Origin: Desulfovibrio sp. X2
GTDB taxonomy: Bacteria; Desulfobacterota; Desulfovibrionia; Desulfovibrionales; Desulfovibrionaceae
Reading direction: 5' to 3'
DNA length: 64,000 bases
Assembly (NCBI RefSeq): GCF_000422205.1
Contig: NZ_ATHV01000007.1
Coordinates: forward strand, 1 to 64,000
The notes below the pieces were generated by a model. The model ran no database searches. It was not told where the DNA came from and was given only the letters and a program-made list of their open reading frames with translations. The stretch's first letter is position 1. Each line of letters begins with the position of its first letter. Shown one piece after another: positions 44,335 through 52,552 of the stretch. The position numbers and the translations under genes are program-made.

Positions 44335-45204
44335 ATGAACGCCACGCGCACGGGCCAGGACTTCCTGGTCGTCGAGAAGATCTGCGGCATCATCGGCCAC
44401 CCGCTCGGCCACTCCCTGAGCCCCCTGCTGCACAACGCCATGTTCCAGCACCTGGGGCTCCCCTACGCCTACACGGCCTGGCCCACGCCGCCCGACAGGC
44501 TCGCCGCCGTGGTGGCCGGGGTGCGCGCCCTGCCCGTGCACGGCCTGAGCGTGACCATCCCCCACAAGGAGGAGGTCATGGCCCTGTGCGACGAGGTCAC
44601 GGAGCGCGCCCGGGCCATCGGCGCGGTGAACACGCTGTACTGGCGCGACGGTCGTCTCGTGGGCGAGAACACCGACGTGACCGGCTTCTGCGCGCCGCTG
44701 CGCGGCCTGCCCGGCGCCGCGGCGGAGCTCTCCCCCGCCCTGGTGCTCGGCGCGGGCGGCGTGGCCCGGGCCGCGGTGGCGGGTCTGCGCGAGCTCGGCG
44801 CAGGGAGGATCATCCTGGCCAACCGCTCGCCCGAGCGGGGGCGCGCCCTGGCCCGGGAGATGAGCTGCGAGGTCGTGGCCTGGGAGGAGCGCGGAGACGT
44901 GGGGCCGACGCTCGTGGTCAACGCCACGGCGCTCGGCATGTCCGGCGAACGAGTCGACCAGAGCCCCTGGCCCGCCGAGGCCTTCCGGCCGGGCATGATC
45001 GCCTACGACCTGGTCTACAACCCGGTGCGCACGCGCTTCGTGCGCGAGGCCGAGGAGGCGGGTTGCCGGGCGGTGGACGGCCTGACCATGTTCCTGGAAC
45101 AGGCCGCCGAGCAGTTCAGGCTTTGGACCGGCTGCGAGATGGACATGGCGCTCGGCCGCTCGCTGCTCGCCGAGGCCCTGTCCGCACCCCACGGCGCGTC
45201 CTGA
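44335..45204 (+). CDS. aroE: Shikimate dehydrogenase
   Basis: NADP-dependent reduction of dehydroshikimate to shikimate. The product has 289 residues. GIIGHPLGHSLSPLLHNAMF binds shikimate, LSVTIPHKEEVM has the catalytic-type Lys, NTLYWRDGRLVGENTDVTGF has the Asp, and LVLGAGGVARAAVAGL is the NADP loop. ATG 44335 lacks a strong ribosome site; an in-frame extension upstream has no similarity. Confidence 0.95.
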   Translation: MNATRTGQDFLVVEKICGIIGHPLGHSLSPLLHNAMFQHLGLPYAYTAWPTPPDRLAAVVAGVRALPVHGLSVTIPHKEEVMALCDEVTERARAIGAVNTLYWRDGRLVGENTDVTGFCAPLRGLPGAAAELSPALVLGAGGVARAAVAGLRELGAGRIILANRSPERGRALAREMSCEVVAWEERGDVGPTLVVNATALGMSGERVDQSPWPAEAFRPGMIAYDLVYNPVRTRFVREAEEAGCRAVDGLTMFLEQAAEQFRLWTGCEMDMALGRSLLAEALSAPHGAS

Positions 45205-45678
45205 GCAGGCTTCCGCGCTCACCGGATCGGGCCGCATTTCACCTGTCCTGCCTGGATTTCAGCCAGCGCCCCGGGGCAGTCCGACCTTCAGGCCGGACTG
45301 CCGACCTCGAAAATCCGCCCTGCCCTCCCGCCCTGGGTGGAAAATATCCGCTCTCCGGAAAGCCTTCGTCCTGCCCTGTTTCGCCGTTTATTTCGTGCGT
45401 GCCAAGCCACTTTTGCCGAAGACGGAACACGCCCGTTTCGGACGTATCTCCATGCCGTTTGCGACGACGAGAAGGGTCATAAAAGAAGCGATTCAAACCC
45501 AAAGCATTCCGCGACATGAAGGGCGCCGAACAGCTGCAGAAGCAGCGTCGTCCGGCGTCGCTCAACAAAGCTATTTATTGATGTATTTGTTTACAAAATG
45601 TAAACATCAATAAAAACAGTTATTTACAGATTGGATCAGCCAATCCTTCAGATGCACGTATCCTGGGAAGCGGGGAGG
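45205..45678. other. Gene-free stretch with AT-rich inverted repeats
   Basis: No gene is seen. Composition becomes much more AT-rich toward the right. At 45574-45614 TTTATTGATG (45574-45583) and CATCAATAAA (45605-45614) form a perfect 10-bp inverted repeat, with GTAAA partner bases and a bulge inside. At 45629-45645 GATTGG and CCAATC form a small hairpin. One of them may end the minus-strand mltD transcript. Confidence 0.6.
45574..45645 (-). terminator. Possible terminator region of the mltD-like gene
   Basis: Two hairpins just past the stop at 45679 on the minus strand: GATTGG/CCAATC (45629-45645) followed by T-rich sequence on the minus strand, then the 10-bp AT-rich inverted repeat 45574-45614. 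Neither is GC-rich, so termination is uncertain. Confidence 0.4.
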
Positions 45679-47379
45679 TTACTCGAGTCGGATGCGGAGC
45701 GACTGGCCGGGCTGGAGCACGTCGTCGTGGTCCAGGTTGTTCCGGCTCAGGATGCTGGTGGGATTGACGTTGTACTTGCGGGCGATGGCCCAGACGGTAT
45801 CACCCTGCTGCACGTGGTAGGTCGTCTCCCGATACGCGCCCTTGGCCTTGGCGACCTGCTCGCGCGTCTCGGCCTCTCCGACCGAGGGGATGTAGAGCTT
45901 CTGCCCGACACGCAGGTGGCGGCCGTTCTTCATGCCGTTGGCGGCCAGCAGCGTGTCCACGCTGACCTCGTACCGGGTGGCGATGTCCCAGATGGTATCG
46001 CCGTTCTTGACCTTGTAATTCGCGCGCTTGGCAGCAATGCTGCGCGTTTTTGCGCTCGCGCTCTCGGCCTTGGAAGCGGAGGCATGGCGGCCGCGCGGCT
46101 GCGGGTCGTCCGCCGAGGCCACGGCCTCGGCCCTGTTCTGGCCCGGGACCATGACTTCCTGCCCAGGATGCAGCGTGGAGGCCAGCTCGTTGTTCAGCTT
46201 GCGCAGCACGCTGATGGGCACCTCGAAACGGTGCGAGATGGCCCACCAGGAGTCGCCCGAGCGCACGTGGTAGCGCACGTAGCCCGCGAAGGGCCTGGCC
46301 TCTGGCTTCGCGAGGTAGGCCTTGGCGTAGGCCACCTGCTCGGTCGGAATCCAGATCGAGGCCTCGTGCTCCGGCGGGCTCACGGTGCGCCTGAAGGCGG
46401 GGTTCATGTCCGCGAACTTGGACCAGGACATGTTGCAGCTGCGGGCCAGGGCCATCAGGTCGGTGCCGCCCTTGACCTTGAGCTCGGTGACCTCGGCCCC
46501 CTGATCCCAGTCGATGGGCTCGAAGCCGAGCTCCTTCAAGTGCCTGACGATCTTGCACAGGGCCAGGAACTTGGGGACGTAGCGGCGGGTCTCGGCCTTC
46601 AGGTACTCGCTGGTCTTGCAGATTTCGAAATAGTCGTTGGTGCCGCTCTTCTGGATGACGCGGGAGATCTTGCCCTCGCCCGCGTTGTAGGCGGCCAGCG
46701 CCAGATACCAGTCGCCGAACATCTCGTAGAGGTTCGAGAGGTAGGTCACGGCGGCCCCGGTGGCCTTGTACGGATCGCGGCGCTCGTCGATCCACCAGTC
46801 GACCTCCAGGCCATACTTGCGCGCGGTGTAGGGCATGAACTGCCACATGCCGCATGCGCCCGCGCTGGAGGTGACGGTCGGGTTGTAGCCGGATTCGGCG
46901 AAGGGCAGGACGACGAGGTCCTCGGGCAGCCCCTTGTCGCGCAGCACCTGCCGCACATAGGGCAGATAGGGGCGTGCGTTGTCGAGCCAGTGCTCGAAGG
47001 CCCTGCGGCCGCGCTTGGGGTTGCCGTTCTCGTCGACGGCCGTGAAGAACTTGAAGTAGTTGACGAAATCAGCGGTCTCGCGCTGGTCGAGGTCGAACTT
47101 GAGGGTGTCGGAATCGTTCTGCAGCACGCTCTGCTGCTGCTGCGTCAGCGCGTCCTGCTCCGCTTCCGCCTCGTCGCCGTCACTGACGTCGGCATCCCCG
47201 TTCTGCGTCGCGGCGACCTTCTGCTTGGCGGCCTTCTGGGCGCTCGGCATGGTCGCCGCAGGCTTGTGCATGCCTGCGGAACACGCGGAAAGGATGAGGA
47301 TGAAAGAAAAAAGAAGCAGGAACTTGAAAGGCTTATGCGCACCCGAGGGTGTTGAGGTCTGGTCTGTATGAAACTGCAT
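45679..47379 (-). CDS. mltD: Lytic murein transglycosylase with LysM domains (MltD-like)
   Basis: A protein of 566 residues. Lipoprotein signal ending in LSAC. The SLT catalytic domain (about 140-280) has the catalytic Glu in LPFAESGYNPTVTSSAGACGMWQFMP and the motif AAYNAGEGKISR. Three LysM domains follow: about 365-410 (VRYHVRSGDSWWAISHRFEVP), 445-490 (NYKVKNGDTIWDIATRYEVS) and 520-565 (TYHVQQGDTVWAIARKYNVN). It cleaves glycan strands in the periplasm. ATG 47379 is used; no ribosome site stands out. Divergent from rlmB. Confidence 0.92.
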   Translation of the reverse strand: MQFHTDQTSTPSGAHKPFKFLLLFSFILILSACSAGMHKPAATMPSAQKAAKQKVAATQNGDADVSDGDEAEAEQDALTQQQQSVLQNDSDTLKFDLDQRETADFVNYFKFFTAVDENGNPKRGRRAFEHWLDNARPYLPYVRQVLRDKGLPEDLVVLPFAESGYNPTVTSSAGACGMWQFMPYTARKYGLEVDWWIDERRDPYKATGAAVTYLSNLYEMFGDWYLALAAYNAGEGKISRVIQKSGTNDYFEICKTSEYLKAETRRYVPKFLALCKIVRHLKELGFEPIDWDQGAEVTELKVKGGTDLMALARSCNMSWSKFADMNPAFRRTVSPPEHEASIWIPTEQVAYAKAYLAKPEARPFAGYVRYHVRSGDSWWAISHRFEVPISVLRKLNNELASTLHPGQEVMVPGQNRAEAVASADDPQPRGRHASASKAESASAKTRSIAAKRANYKVKNGDTIWDIATRYEVSVDTLLAANGMKNGRHLRVGQKLYIPSVGEAETREQVAKAKGAYRETTYHVQQGDTVWAIARKYNVNPTSILSRNNLDHDDVLQPGQSLRIRLE

Positions 47380-47567
47380 GCGGTCGTGTTTCGTGTTTGT
47401 CGCGTCCAGCGTTACTGTGATGTGCGGGCAGCAGCGTAGTCCGGAGAGTGGAGGAGGAGAAGATGGCCGCTGCATGACCAGGTTGCAAGGTGCTAGCCTA
47501 ATTTCGTATTCATGGCAAGCACACGGCCGCAATACGTCGCCCGGCCGCAACCAGAAAGGATGGGACG

Positions 47568-48368
47568 ATGTCCGAGAACAAGAAAACAGACCCGAAGAGC
47601 GAAGGGCTCGTAGTCGGTCGACACCCCGTGTCCGAGGCCCTTTCCGCACACCCCGAGCGCGTGGAAGCCGTGCTCGTGCAACGCGGGCTCAAGGGGGAGA
47701 CGACGGACCGCATCCTGGACGCCTGCCGCGCGGCCCACGTGCGCTTCCGCCTGTGCGAGAAGAGCGAGCTCGACCGGCTCTACTCCGGCCCGCACCAGGG
47801 AGTGGCCGCCATGGTCGCGCCCATGGCCTTCAGGGAGCTCGACGATCTGCTGGCGGGGCTCATGGACGCCCCCCTGCCGCTTCTCGTGGTCCTCGACCAG
47901 GTCCAGGACCCGCACAACGTCGGCGCCCTGGCGCGCAGCCTGCTGGCCTTCGGCGCGGCCGGGCTCGTGCTTCCCAAGCACGGCGCGGCGAGGCTCGGGG
48001 CCGGGGCCTTCAAGGCCTCGGCAGGGGCGCTCTCGCGCCTGCCCGTGGCCCGCGTCACGAACCTCGCCCAGGCCCTGGACCGCCTTGCCGACGAAGGGCT
48101 GCCCATCTACTGCGCCGCGGCCGGGCCGGGCTCGGAGAGCCTCTTCGAGGCCCGCCTGCACCTGCCAGCCGCGCTTGTTCTCGGCAACGAGGAGAAAGGG
48201 GTGCGCCAGGGGCTTTCCAAGCGCTGCGCCGCGGCCCTGGAGATTCCCATGCCCGGCGGCTTCGACTCGCTGAACGTGGCCCAGGCGGGCACGGTCATCG
48301 CCTCGCACTTCGCGCGCGCCGTGTTCGAGGCCGCGCGCCGCAAGGCCGAAAAGGCTCAGCGGATGTAG
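47568..48368 (+). CDS. rlmB: 23S rRNA 2'-O-methyltransferase (RlmB/TrmH family)
   Basis: A SpoU-type methyltransferase of 266 residues. N-terminal substrate domain VVGRHPVSEAL; SAM-binding knot motifs LDQVQDPHNVGALARS, LVLGNEEKGVRQGLSKRC and IPMPGGFDSLNVAQAG. Relatives methylate G2251 of 23S rRNA; other TrmH members act on tRNA, so the exact target is inferred. ATG 47568 follows GAAAGGATGGGACG. Its last 13 bases overlap the end of convergent fliQ. Confidence 0.9.
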   Translation: MSENKKTDPKSEGLVVGRHPVSEALSAHPERVEAVLVQRGLKGETTDRILDACRAAHVRFRLCEKSELDRLYSGPHQGVAAMVAPMAFRELDDLLAGLMDAPLPLLVVLDQVQDPHNVGALARSLLAFGAAGLVLPKHGAARLGAGAFKASAGALSRLPVARVTNLAQALDRLADEGLPIYCAAAGPGSESLFEARLHLPAALVLGNEEKGVRQGLSKRCAAALEIPMPGGFDSLNVAQAGTVIASHFARAVFEAARRKAEKAQRM

Positions 48369-48625
48369 TTCGGCAGGTTCATGAACAGGTCGCGGGTGTA
48401 GCCGGTCATCTTGTCCATGATCCAGGGGAAGGCCAGGAGCAGGGCCAGGAAGATCGAGATGATCTTGGGCACGAAGCTGAGCGTGGTCTCCTGGATCTGG
48501 GTCGCGGCCTGCAGGACGCTGACGACCACGCCCACGGCCAGGCCGATGCCCAGCATGGGAAGGGAGATGAGCAGGGTCAGCTCGATGGCCTGCTTGGCGA
48601 AGCCGATGACGAATTCGGGGGTCAT
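48356..48625 (-). CDS. fliQ: Flagellar export apparatus protein FliQ
   Basis: A protein of 89 residues with two membrane helices (FVIGFAKQAIELTLLISLP and PKIISIFLALLLAFPWIM), standard FliQ with the TQIQETTLSFVPKII loop. It joins FliP and FliR in the export gate. ATG 48625 follows GAGGAGAAACGGAC. Last gene of the stator/export operon here; fliR is not in the window. Confidence 0.95.
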   Translation of the reverse strand: MTPEFVIGFAKQAIELTLLISLPMLGIGLAVGVVVSVLQAATQIQETTLSFVPKIISIFLALLLAFPWIMDKMTGYTRDLFMNLPNYIR

Positions 48626-48645
48626 GTCCGTTTCTCCTCGAAATC

Positions 48646-49455
48646 TCAATGAAATCCGTTGACGAGCGAGCCGACGATCAGGTTCCAGCCGTCGACCATG
48701 ACGAAGAGCAGGATCTTGAAGGGCAGCGAGATCATGACCGGCGGCAGCATCATCATGCCCATGGCCAGGAGGATGCTCGAGACGACCATGTCCAGGATCA
48801 GGAAGGGGATGTAGATCATGAAGCCGATGGTGAAGCCGGTCTTCAGCTCGGAGATCATGAAGCCCGCGATGAGCATCATGGTCGGGACGTCGTCCTTGGT
48901 CTTCGGGCGCTCCATCTTGGCCACGGAGTAGAAGATGGACAGGTCCTTCTCGCGCGTGTGCTTGAACAGGAACTCGCGCAGCGGCACCTGGGCCCGGTCC
49001 AGGGCCTCGTTGAAGCCTATCTGCTGGTCCATGTAGGGCTGGATGGCCTCGGTGTTGATCTGCCTGCCCACGGGCAGCATGATCACGAAGGTGATGAACA
49101 TGGCGAGGCTCGCCAGGATCTGCGTGGGCGGCATCTGCGGCGTGCCCATGGCCTGGCGCAGGAAGTGGAAGACGATGATGATCCGGGTGAAGGAGGTGAC
49201 CGTCAACAAGATGGCGGGCGCGAGCGAGAGGACCGTCAGCAGGAAGAGGATCTCGAGAAGGACCGAGACCCGCTGCGGCTCGTTCTGGCCCGCCGCCAGA
49301 TTGAGGGTCAGGGAAGGAATGTTCTGAGCGAAGGCCGGGGCCGCGCAAAGCGCCACCAGCGCGAGGGCCGCCAGGCTAGCTGCGGCCAGTATCCCGGGCG
49401 TTCTCCAGGGTTTTCTCGAAAGACTGCGTTCCGTCGCGGTCATGGTCGCGGTCAT
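48646..49455 (-). CDS. fliP: Flagellar export apparatus protein FliP
   Basis: A protein of about 269 residues. A cleavable N-terminal signal (ALALVALCAAPAFAQ) and the FliP core: LLEILFLLTVLSLAPAILLTVTSFTRIIIVFHFLRQAMGT-type first part, then PTMMLIAGFMISELKTGFTIGF and the late GMMMLPPVMISLPFKILLFVMVDGW. Start is 49455 (next ATG 49443); either overlaps the fliO end by about 70-80 bases. GAGG lies far (12 bases) before 49455. Confidence 0.93.
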   Translation of the reverse strand: MTATMTATERSLSRKPWRTPGILAAASLAALALVALCAAPAFAQNIPSLTLNLAAGQNEPQRVSVLLEILFLLTVLSLAPAILLTVTSFTRIIIVFHFLRQAMGTPQMPPTQILASLAMFITFVIMLPVGRQINTEAIQPYMDQQIGFNEALDRAQVPLREFLFKHTREKDLSIFYSVAKMERPKTKDDVPTMMLIAGFMISELKTGFTIGFMIYIPFLILDMVVSSILLAMGMMMLPPVMISLPFKILLFVMVDGWNLIVGSLVNGFH

Positions 49456-49756
49456 GGTCGTCGTCCGCCTCGTGCAAGAGATTGATGCTGTGGTCTGTGA
49501 CCCCAAGCACCAGCCTCTTATTCAAGAAGCGGACCACCACGACGCTGCGGCGCGGGCCGAGCGCCAGATGCCCTTCCATCTTGAGCGGGCCGCGGCCGCC
49601 GCCGAGCAGCGCGGTGCGCGGCCCGAAGCGCTTGAGCAGCCAGAAGCCCGCGTAGAGCACGCCGAGCAGGAGCAGCAGCGAGGCCGCCACGGTCATGAAG
49701 TCGCCGAAGCCGGGTCCCGGCGCGGCGAGGGCGGGGGCGACTGCCGTGCTATCCAA
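49376..49756 (-). CDS. fliO: Flagellar biosynthetic protein FliO
   Basis: A protein of 126 residues. One membrane helix (FMTVAASLLLLLGVLYAGFWLLKRF) and a cytoplasmic domain with GPLKMEGHLALGPRRSVVVVRFLNKRLVLGVTDHSINLL, as in FliO. The C-terminus is Asp/His-rich (EADDDHDRDHDRDG). The start is a TTG at 49756 overlapping the fliN stop by 8 bases; an internal ATG 49696 would remove most of the helix start. FliO assists FliP assembly. Confidence 0.85.
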   Translation of the reverse strand: MDSTAVAPALAAPGPGFGDFMTVAASLLLLLGVLYAGFWLLKRFGPRTALLGGGRGPLKMEGHLALGPRRSVVVVRFLNKRLVLGVTDHSINLLHEADDDHDRDHDRDGTQSFEKTLENARDTGRS

Positions 49757-50270
49757 GCTGCTTCACCCGTTCGATGGGGCTGATGATGTCCGTCAGCCGC
49801 ACGCCGAATTTCTCGTTGATGACCACGGCCTCGCCGCGGGCCACGAGCTTGCCGTTGACGTAGATCTCGAGCGGCTCGCCCGCGAGCTTGTTGAGCTCCA
49901 CCACCGAGCCCTGGCCGAGCTGCAAGAGCTCGTTGATCAGCAGCTTGGTGCGGCCGAGCTCGGCCGAGACCTCGAGCGGGATGTCCAGGATGAAGTCCAG
50001 GTCGCGCTTGGTGGCGTCCTGGCGCGGCATCTTGGCGTCCTGCGTCAAATCCTTGAACTCGGCCTTGCGGCTCTTGGAGGAGAGGTAGTCCTGCTCCTTC
50101 TCCTTGCGCAGGCCCTGCTCTTCCTGGTCGGCGAGGGCCGCGGCCCATTCGTCGGCCATGCCTTCCTCGCCGCCGCCCGGCGCGCCCGCGGCGTCCTCGG
50201 ACTCCTCGCCGGCCAGGGCGGAAGCCCACTCCTCGGCGAGCTTGTCTTGATCGATGTCGTCGGGAACCAT
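49749..50270 (-). CDS. fliN: Flagellar motor switch protein FliN
   Basis: A protein of 173 residues. The C-terminal SpoA/FliN domain (about 92-170) has LDFILDIPLEVSAELGRTKLLINELLQLGQGSVVELNKLAGEPLEIYVNGKLVARGEAVVINEKFGVRLTDI. The N-terminal 90 residues are acidic with two similar EEWASALA / DEWAAALA segments. ATG 50270 is preceded by GAGG; GTG 50276 is an alternative. fliM is not beside it, unlike many bacteria. Confidence 0.93.
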   Translation of the reverse strand: MVPDDIDQDKLAEEWASALAGEESEDAAGAPGGGEEGMADEWAAALADQEEQGLRKEKEQDYLSSKSRKAEFKDLTQDAKMPRQDATKRDLDFILDIPLEVSAELGRTKLLINELLQLGQGSVVELNKLAGEPLEIYVNGKLVARGEAVVINEKFGVRLTDIISPIERVKQLG

Positions 50271-50328
50271 ATCCACACCTCTTTTTAAGGCCCATGCACA
50301 CAGCGGGCCGATTGGGCGTCGAAACCCT

Positions 50329-50841
50329 CTACTGCACCACCATGTCGGTGAAAAAGACGCGCAGGACCTTCGGTCCGCCCAGGACCTGGTTCAGCCTGTC
50401 CACGATCTGCTTCTTGAGCAGGATCTTGCTCTCGATGGTCTGCAGGTCCTGGAAGGTCTTGCTCGACAGGAGCAGGATGACCGCGTCCTGCACCTGCGGC
50501 TGCATGGCCTTCAGCTCCTGCGCGGTCTTCTCGTCGGTCACCTCGACGTCCACGGAGAGCTTCAGGTAGCGGCGGCCGAGCGGGTCGGCCAGGTTGACCA
50601 CGAAGGTCGGCAGGGTCACGAGGTCCTTGTAACCCTTGGCCTCGCCCGCCTTCTCGGCCCCGTGCTCGGCTTCCTTGGCCGGGGCCTCGGTGCCGTGGTC
50701 GGCCTTGGGCTTGGCGAAGAACTTCGTGTAGGCGAAGTAGCCGCCGCCGGCCAGGCCCAGGATGAGCACGGCCAGGATGATCCACTTGATCAGGCCCTTC
50801 TTCTTCTTTTTCGGGGCTTCCTGTTCTTTTTCTTCTGCCAT
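50329..50841 (-). CDS. fliL: Flagellar basal body-associated protein FliL
   Basis: A protein of 170 residues with a Lys-rich cytoplasmic start, one membrane helix (LIKWIILAVLILGLAGGGYFAY), an acidic His-containing linker, and the periplasmic FliL domain (about 75-170): FVVNLADPLGRRYLKLSVDVEV. FliL surrounds stators and stabilises motor function. ATG 50841 is used. It follows the second MotB-like gene. Confidence 0.93.
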   Translation of the reverse strand: MAEEKEQEAPKKKKKGLIKWIILAVLILGLAGGGYFAYTKFFAKPKADHGTEAPAKEAEHGAEKAGEAKGYKDLVTLPTFVVNLADPLGRRYLKLSVDVEVTDEKTAQELKAMQPQVQDAVILLLSSKTFQDLQTIESKILLKKQIVDRLNQVLGGPKVLRVFFTDMVVQ

Positions 50842-50854
50842 CTCGGTCTCCGGT

Positions 50855-51586
50855 TCAGGAATAGCTGCCCAGGGGCTGCTGCGTCTTGATGAGTATCTCC
50901 ACCCGCCGGTTCCCGGCGCGGCCCTCGTCCGTGTCGTTGTCGAAAAGCGGCCTCTGCGGCCCGTAGGCCGAGACCGAGAAGCGTTCCGGCGCCAGGGGGC
51001 GCGCGGCCAGGAGCTCCGTCAGCACGGCCAGGGCGCGCTCCTCGGAAAGCCGGTAGTTCGCGTCCGATTCCCCGCCCACGTCGTCCGTGAAGCCCGCCAC
51101 GTTCACCGGGGCGCCGCAGGCCTCGACGACCATGGCCACCTGTCCGAGCAGCGCCTTGGCCGCGTCGGAAAGCTCCGCGCTGCCCGTGTCGAAGAGCAGC
51201 CTGTCGGAGAGGACCAGGACGACGCCGTCGGACCGCTCGAGAATGTCCAGGTTCTGCTCCAGGGTCTTCTTGTCGATGCCCGCGGGCAGCACCTCGTCGG
51301 GAAAGAGCAGGTCCTGGATGCGCTTCTTGTCGATGCGCGCGTCCTGGGGACGCTCCATGAGCTCCACCACATGCCACACGCGGGTCGGAATGCGCCCCGC
51401 GCCACGCGAGGTCAGGTGTCCCATGTCCTTGTTGAAGACGCTGATCCGCGTGAGAAAACTGTGATCCATCGACGACATACTGAGCAAGAGGACAAAAAAA
51501 GTCAAAAGCAGCGTGATCATGTCGCCGAAGGTGATCACCCAGCCCATGCCCGGTCCGCTCGATTTGGCGCGCTCGCGTCTGGCCAT
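50855..51586 (-). CDS. MotB-like stator protein with OmpA domain, second copy
   Basis: A protein of 243 residues. One membrane helix with the proton-binding Asp22 in GDMITLLLTFFVLLLSMS, a linker, and an OmpA-type peptidoglycan-binding domain (about 130-240) with LLFDTGSAELSDAAKALL, NVAGFTDDVGGESDANYRLSEERA and GRAGNRRVEI. The stop of the first motB is directly before its ATG (TAGATG). Retains the essential Asp, so it can act in a stator. Confidence 0.9.
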   Translation of the reverse strand: MARRERAKSSGPGMGWVITFGDMITLLLTFFVLLLSMSSMDHSFLTRISVFNKDMGHLTSRGAGRIPTRVWHVVELMERPQDARIDKKRIQDLLFPDEVLPAGIDKKTLEQNLDILERSDGVVLVLSDRLLFDTGSAELSDAAKALLGQVAMVVEACGAPVNVAGFTDDVGGESDANYRLSEERALAVLTELLAARPLAPERFSVSAYGPQRPLFDNDTDEGRAGNRRVEILIKTQQPLGSYS

Positions 51587-52528
51587 CTACCGCCTCCCGG
51601 GTCCCTTGCCCCGCGAGGGCCCGACCCTGCCGTCGCCGGAGGCCGCCTTGCCGTCCGCGCCTGCCCGATTCCCGGCCCCGTTCCCGGCCTGTTGCCCGGT
51701 GCGCGGCGAGCCGAGCTCGAAGACGAAGCCGCCGTACTCGTAGGAGTCCGACTGCCCGGGCGCCGCGCCCTTGCCCGGCGCGGCCGCCTCGGCCAGGTCG
51801 TCGCCGAGCGGGGAGCGCTTGTCCAGGACGAGGTCCACGCGGCGGTTCATGCGCCGTCCCTCGGGCGTGGCCGCGTCGAAGCGCGGGTGGAAGCGGCCGA
51901 AGCCCTCCACGCGCAGGTTCTGCGAGGGCACGCCCTTGCCCAGCAGGAAGCGGTACACGGCCAGGGCGCGGCCGAGCGAGATGCGCCAGGAGGGGTCCAC
52001 GGGCAGGTGCGCGACGGACGGCCTGTAGGCCTCGCCCATCTCGTCGCGCAGGCTCGAGGTGTTGCCCGCCAGGAGCACGGGGTGGCGCACCTTGTCGAGC
52101 ACCGGCAGGAGGTCCTCGAGCAGCTTCTCCCCGCGCGGGGCCAGCGTGGTGCCGCCGGGCTCGAAGAGCACGTCCGCGCTGATGGAGAAGACCTGCACGT
52201 AGCGGCTCTCGGCAAAGCTCACGTCCTTCTCGATGTCGTCCCAGACGTGCTGCTTGAGCGGCTCGAGGTCGCCCACGCCCTCCATGGGGCCGGACTCCAC
52301 GGTCTGCTTGGTGTCCTTGCGGGTCAGCACGTCCACGCTCTTGGAGCCCTCGCCGAAGGTGCCGATGATCGAGCCGATGGCCACGAGCTTGCGGCGCTCG
52401 TCGATCACCGCCATGGCGTTCAGGAGCACGAAGAAGGTCAGGAGCAGGGTCATCATGTCCGAGAAGGTCAGGAACCAGCCGGGCAGCTCGTCGCCGCCCG
52501 CCTTGCCCGCTCTCTTCCTCCTGGCCAT
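51587..52528 (-). CDS. motB: MotB stator protein, first copy
   Basis: A protein of 313 residues. Helix with Asp24 in SDMMTLLLTFFVLLNAMAVID, an extended linker, an OmpA-like domain (about 125-265) with VLFEPGGTTLAPRGEKLLEDLLP and MNRRVDLVLD, and a Gly/Ala-rich C-terminal tail (about 270-313) of low complexity. Longer than the second copy. Couples proton or sodium flow to torque with MotA, encoded just before it. Confidence 0.92.
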   Translation of the reverse strand: MARRKRAGKAGGDELPGWFLTFSDMMTLLLTFFVLLNAMAVIDERRKLVAIGSIIGTFGEGSKSVDVLTRKDTKQTVESGPMEGVGDLEPLKQHVWDDIEKDVSFAESRYVQVFSISADVLFEPGGTTLAPRGEKLLEDLLPVLDKVRHPVLLAGNTSSLRDEMGEAYRPSVAHLPVDPSWRISLGRALAVYRFLLGKGVPSQNLRVEGFGRFHPRFDAATPEGRRMNRRVDLVLDKRSPLGDDLAEAAAPGKGAAPGQSDSYEYGGFVFELGSPRTGQQAGNGAGNRAGADGKAASGDGRVGPSRGKGPGRR

Positions 52529-52552
52529 GGCCCGCCGCCTTCCAAGGCCGCG

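Noticed and set aside
45337-45519. Short open frame between aroE and mltD
   Set aside because: 60 residues, no ribosome site or similarity, in an AT-shifting intergenic stretch.
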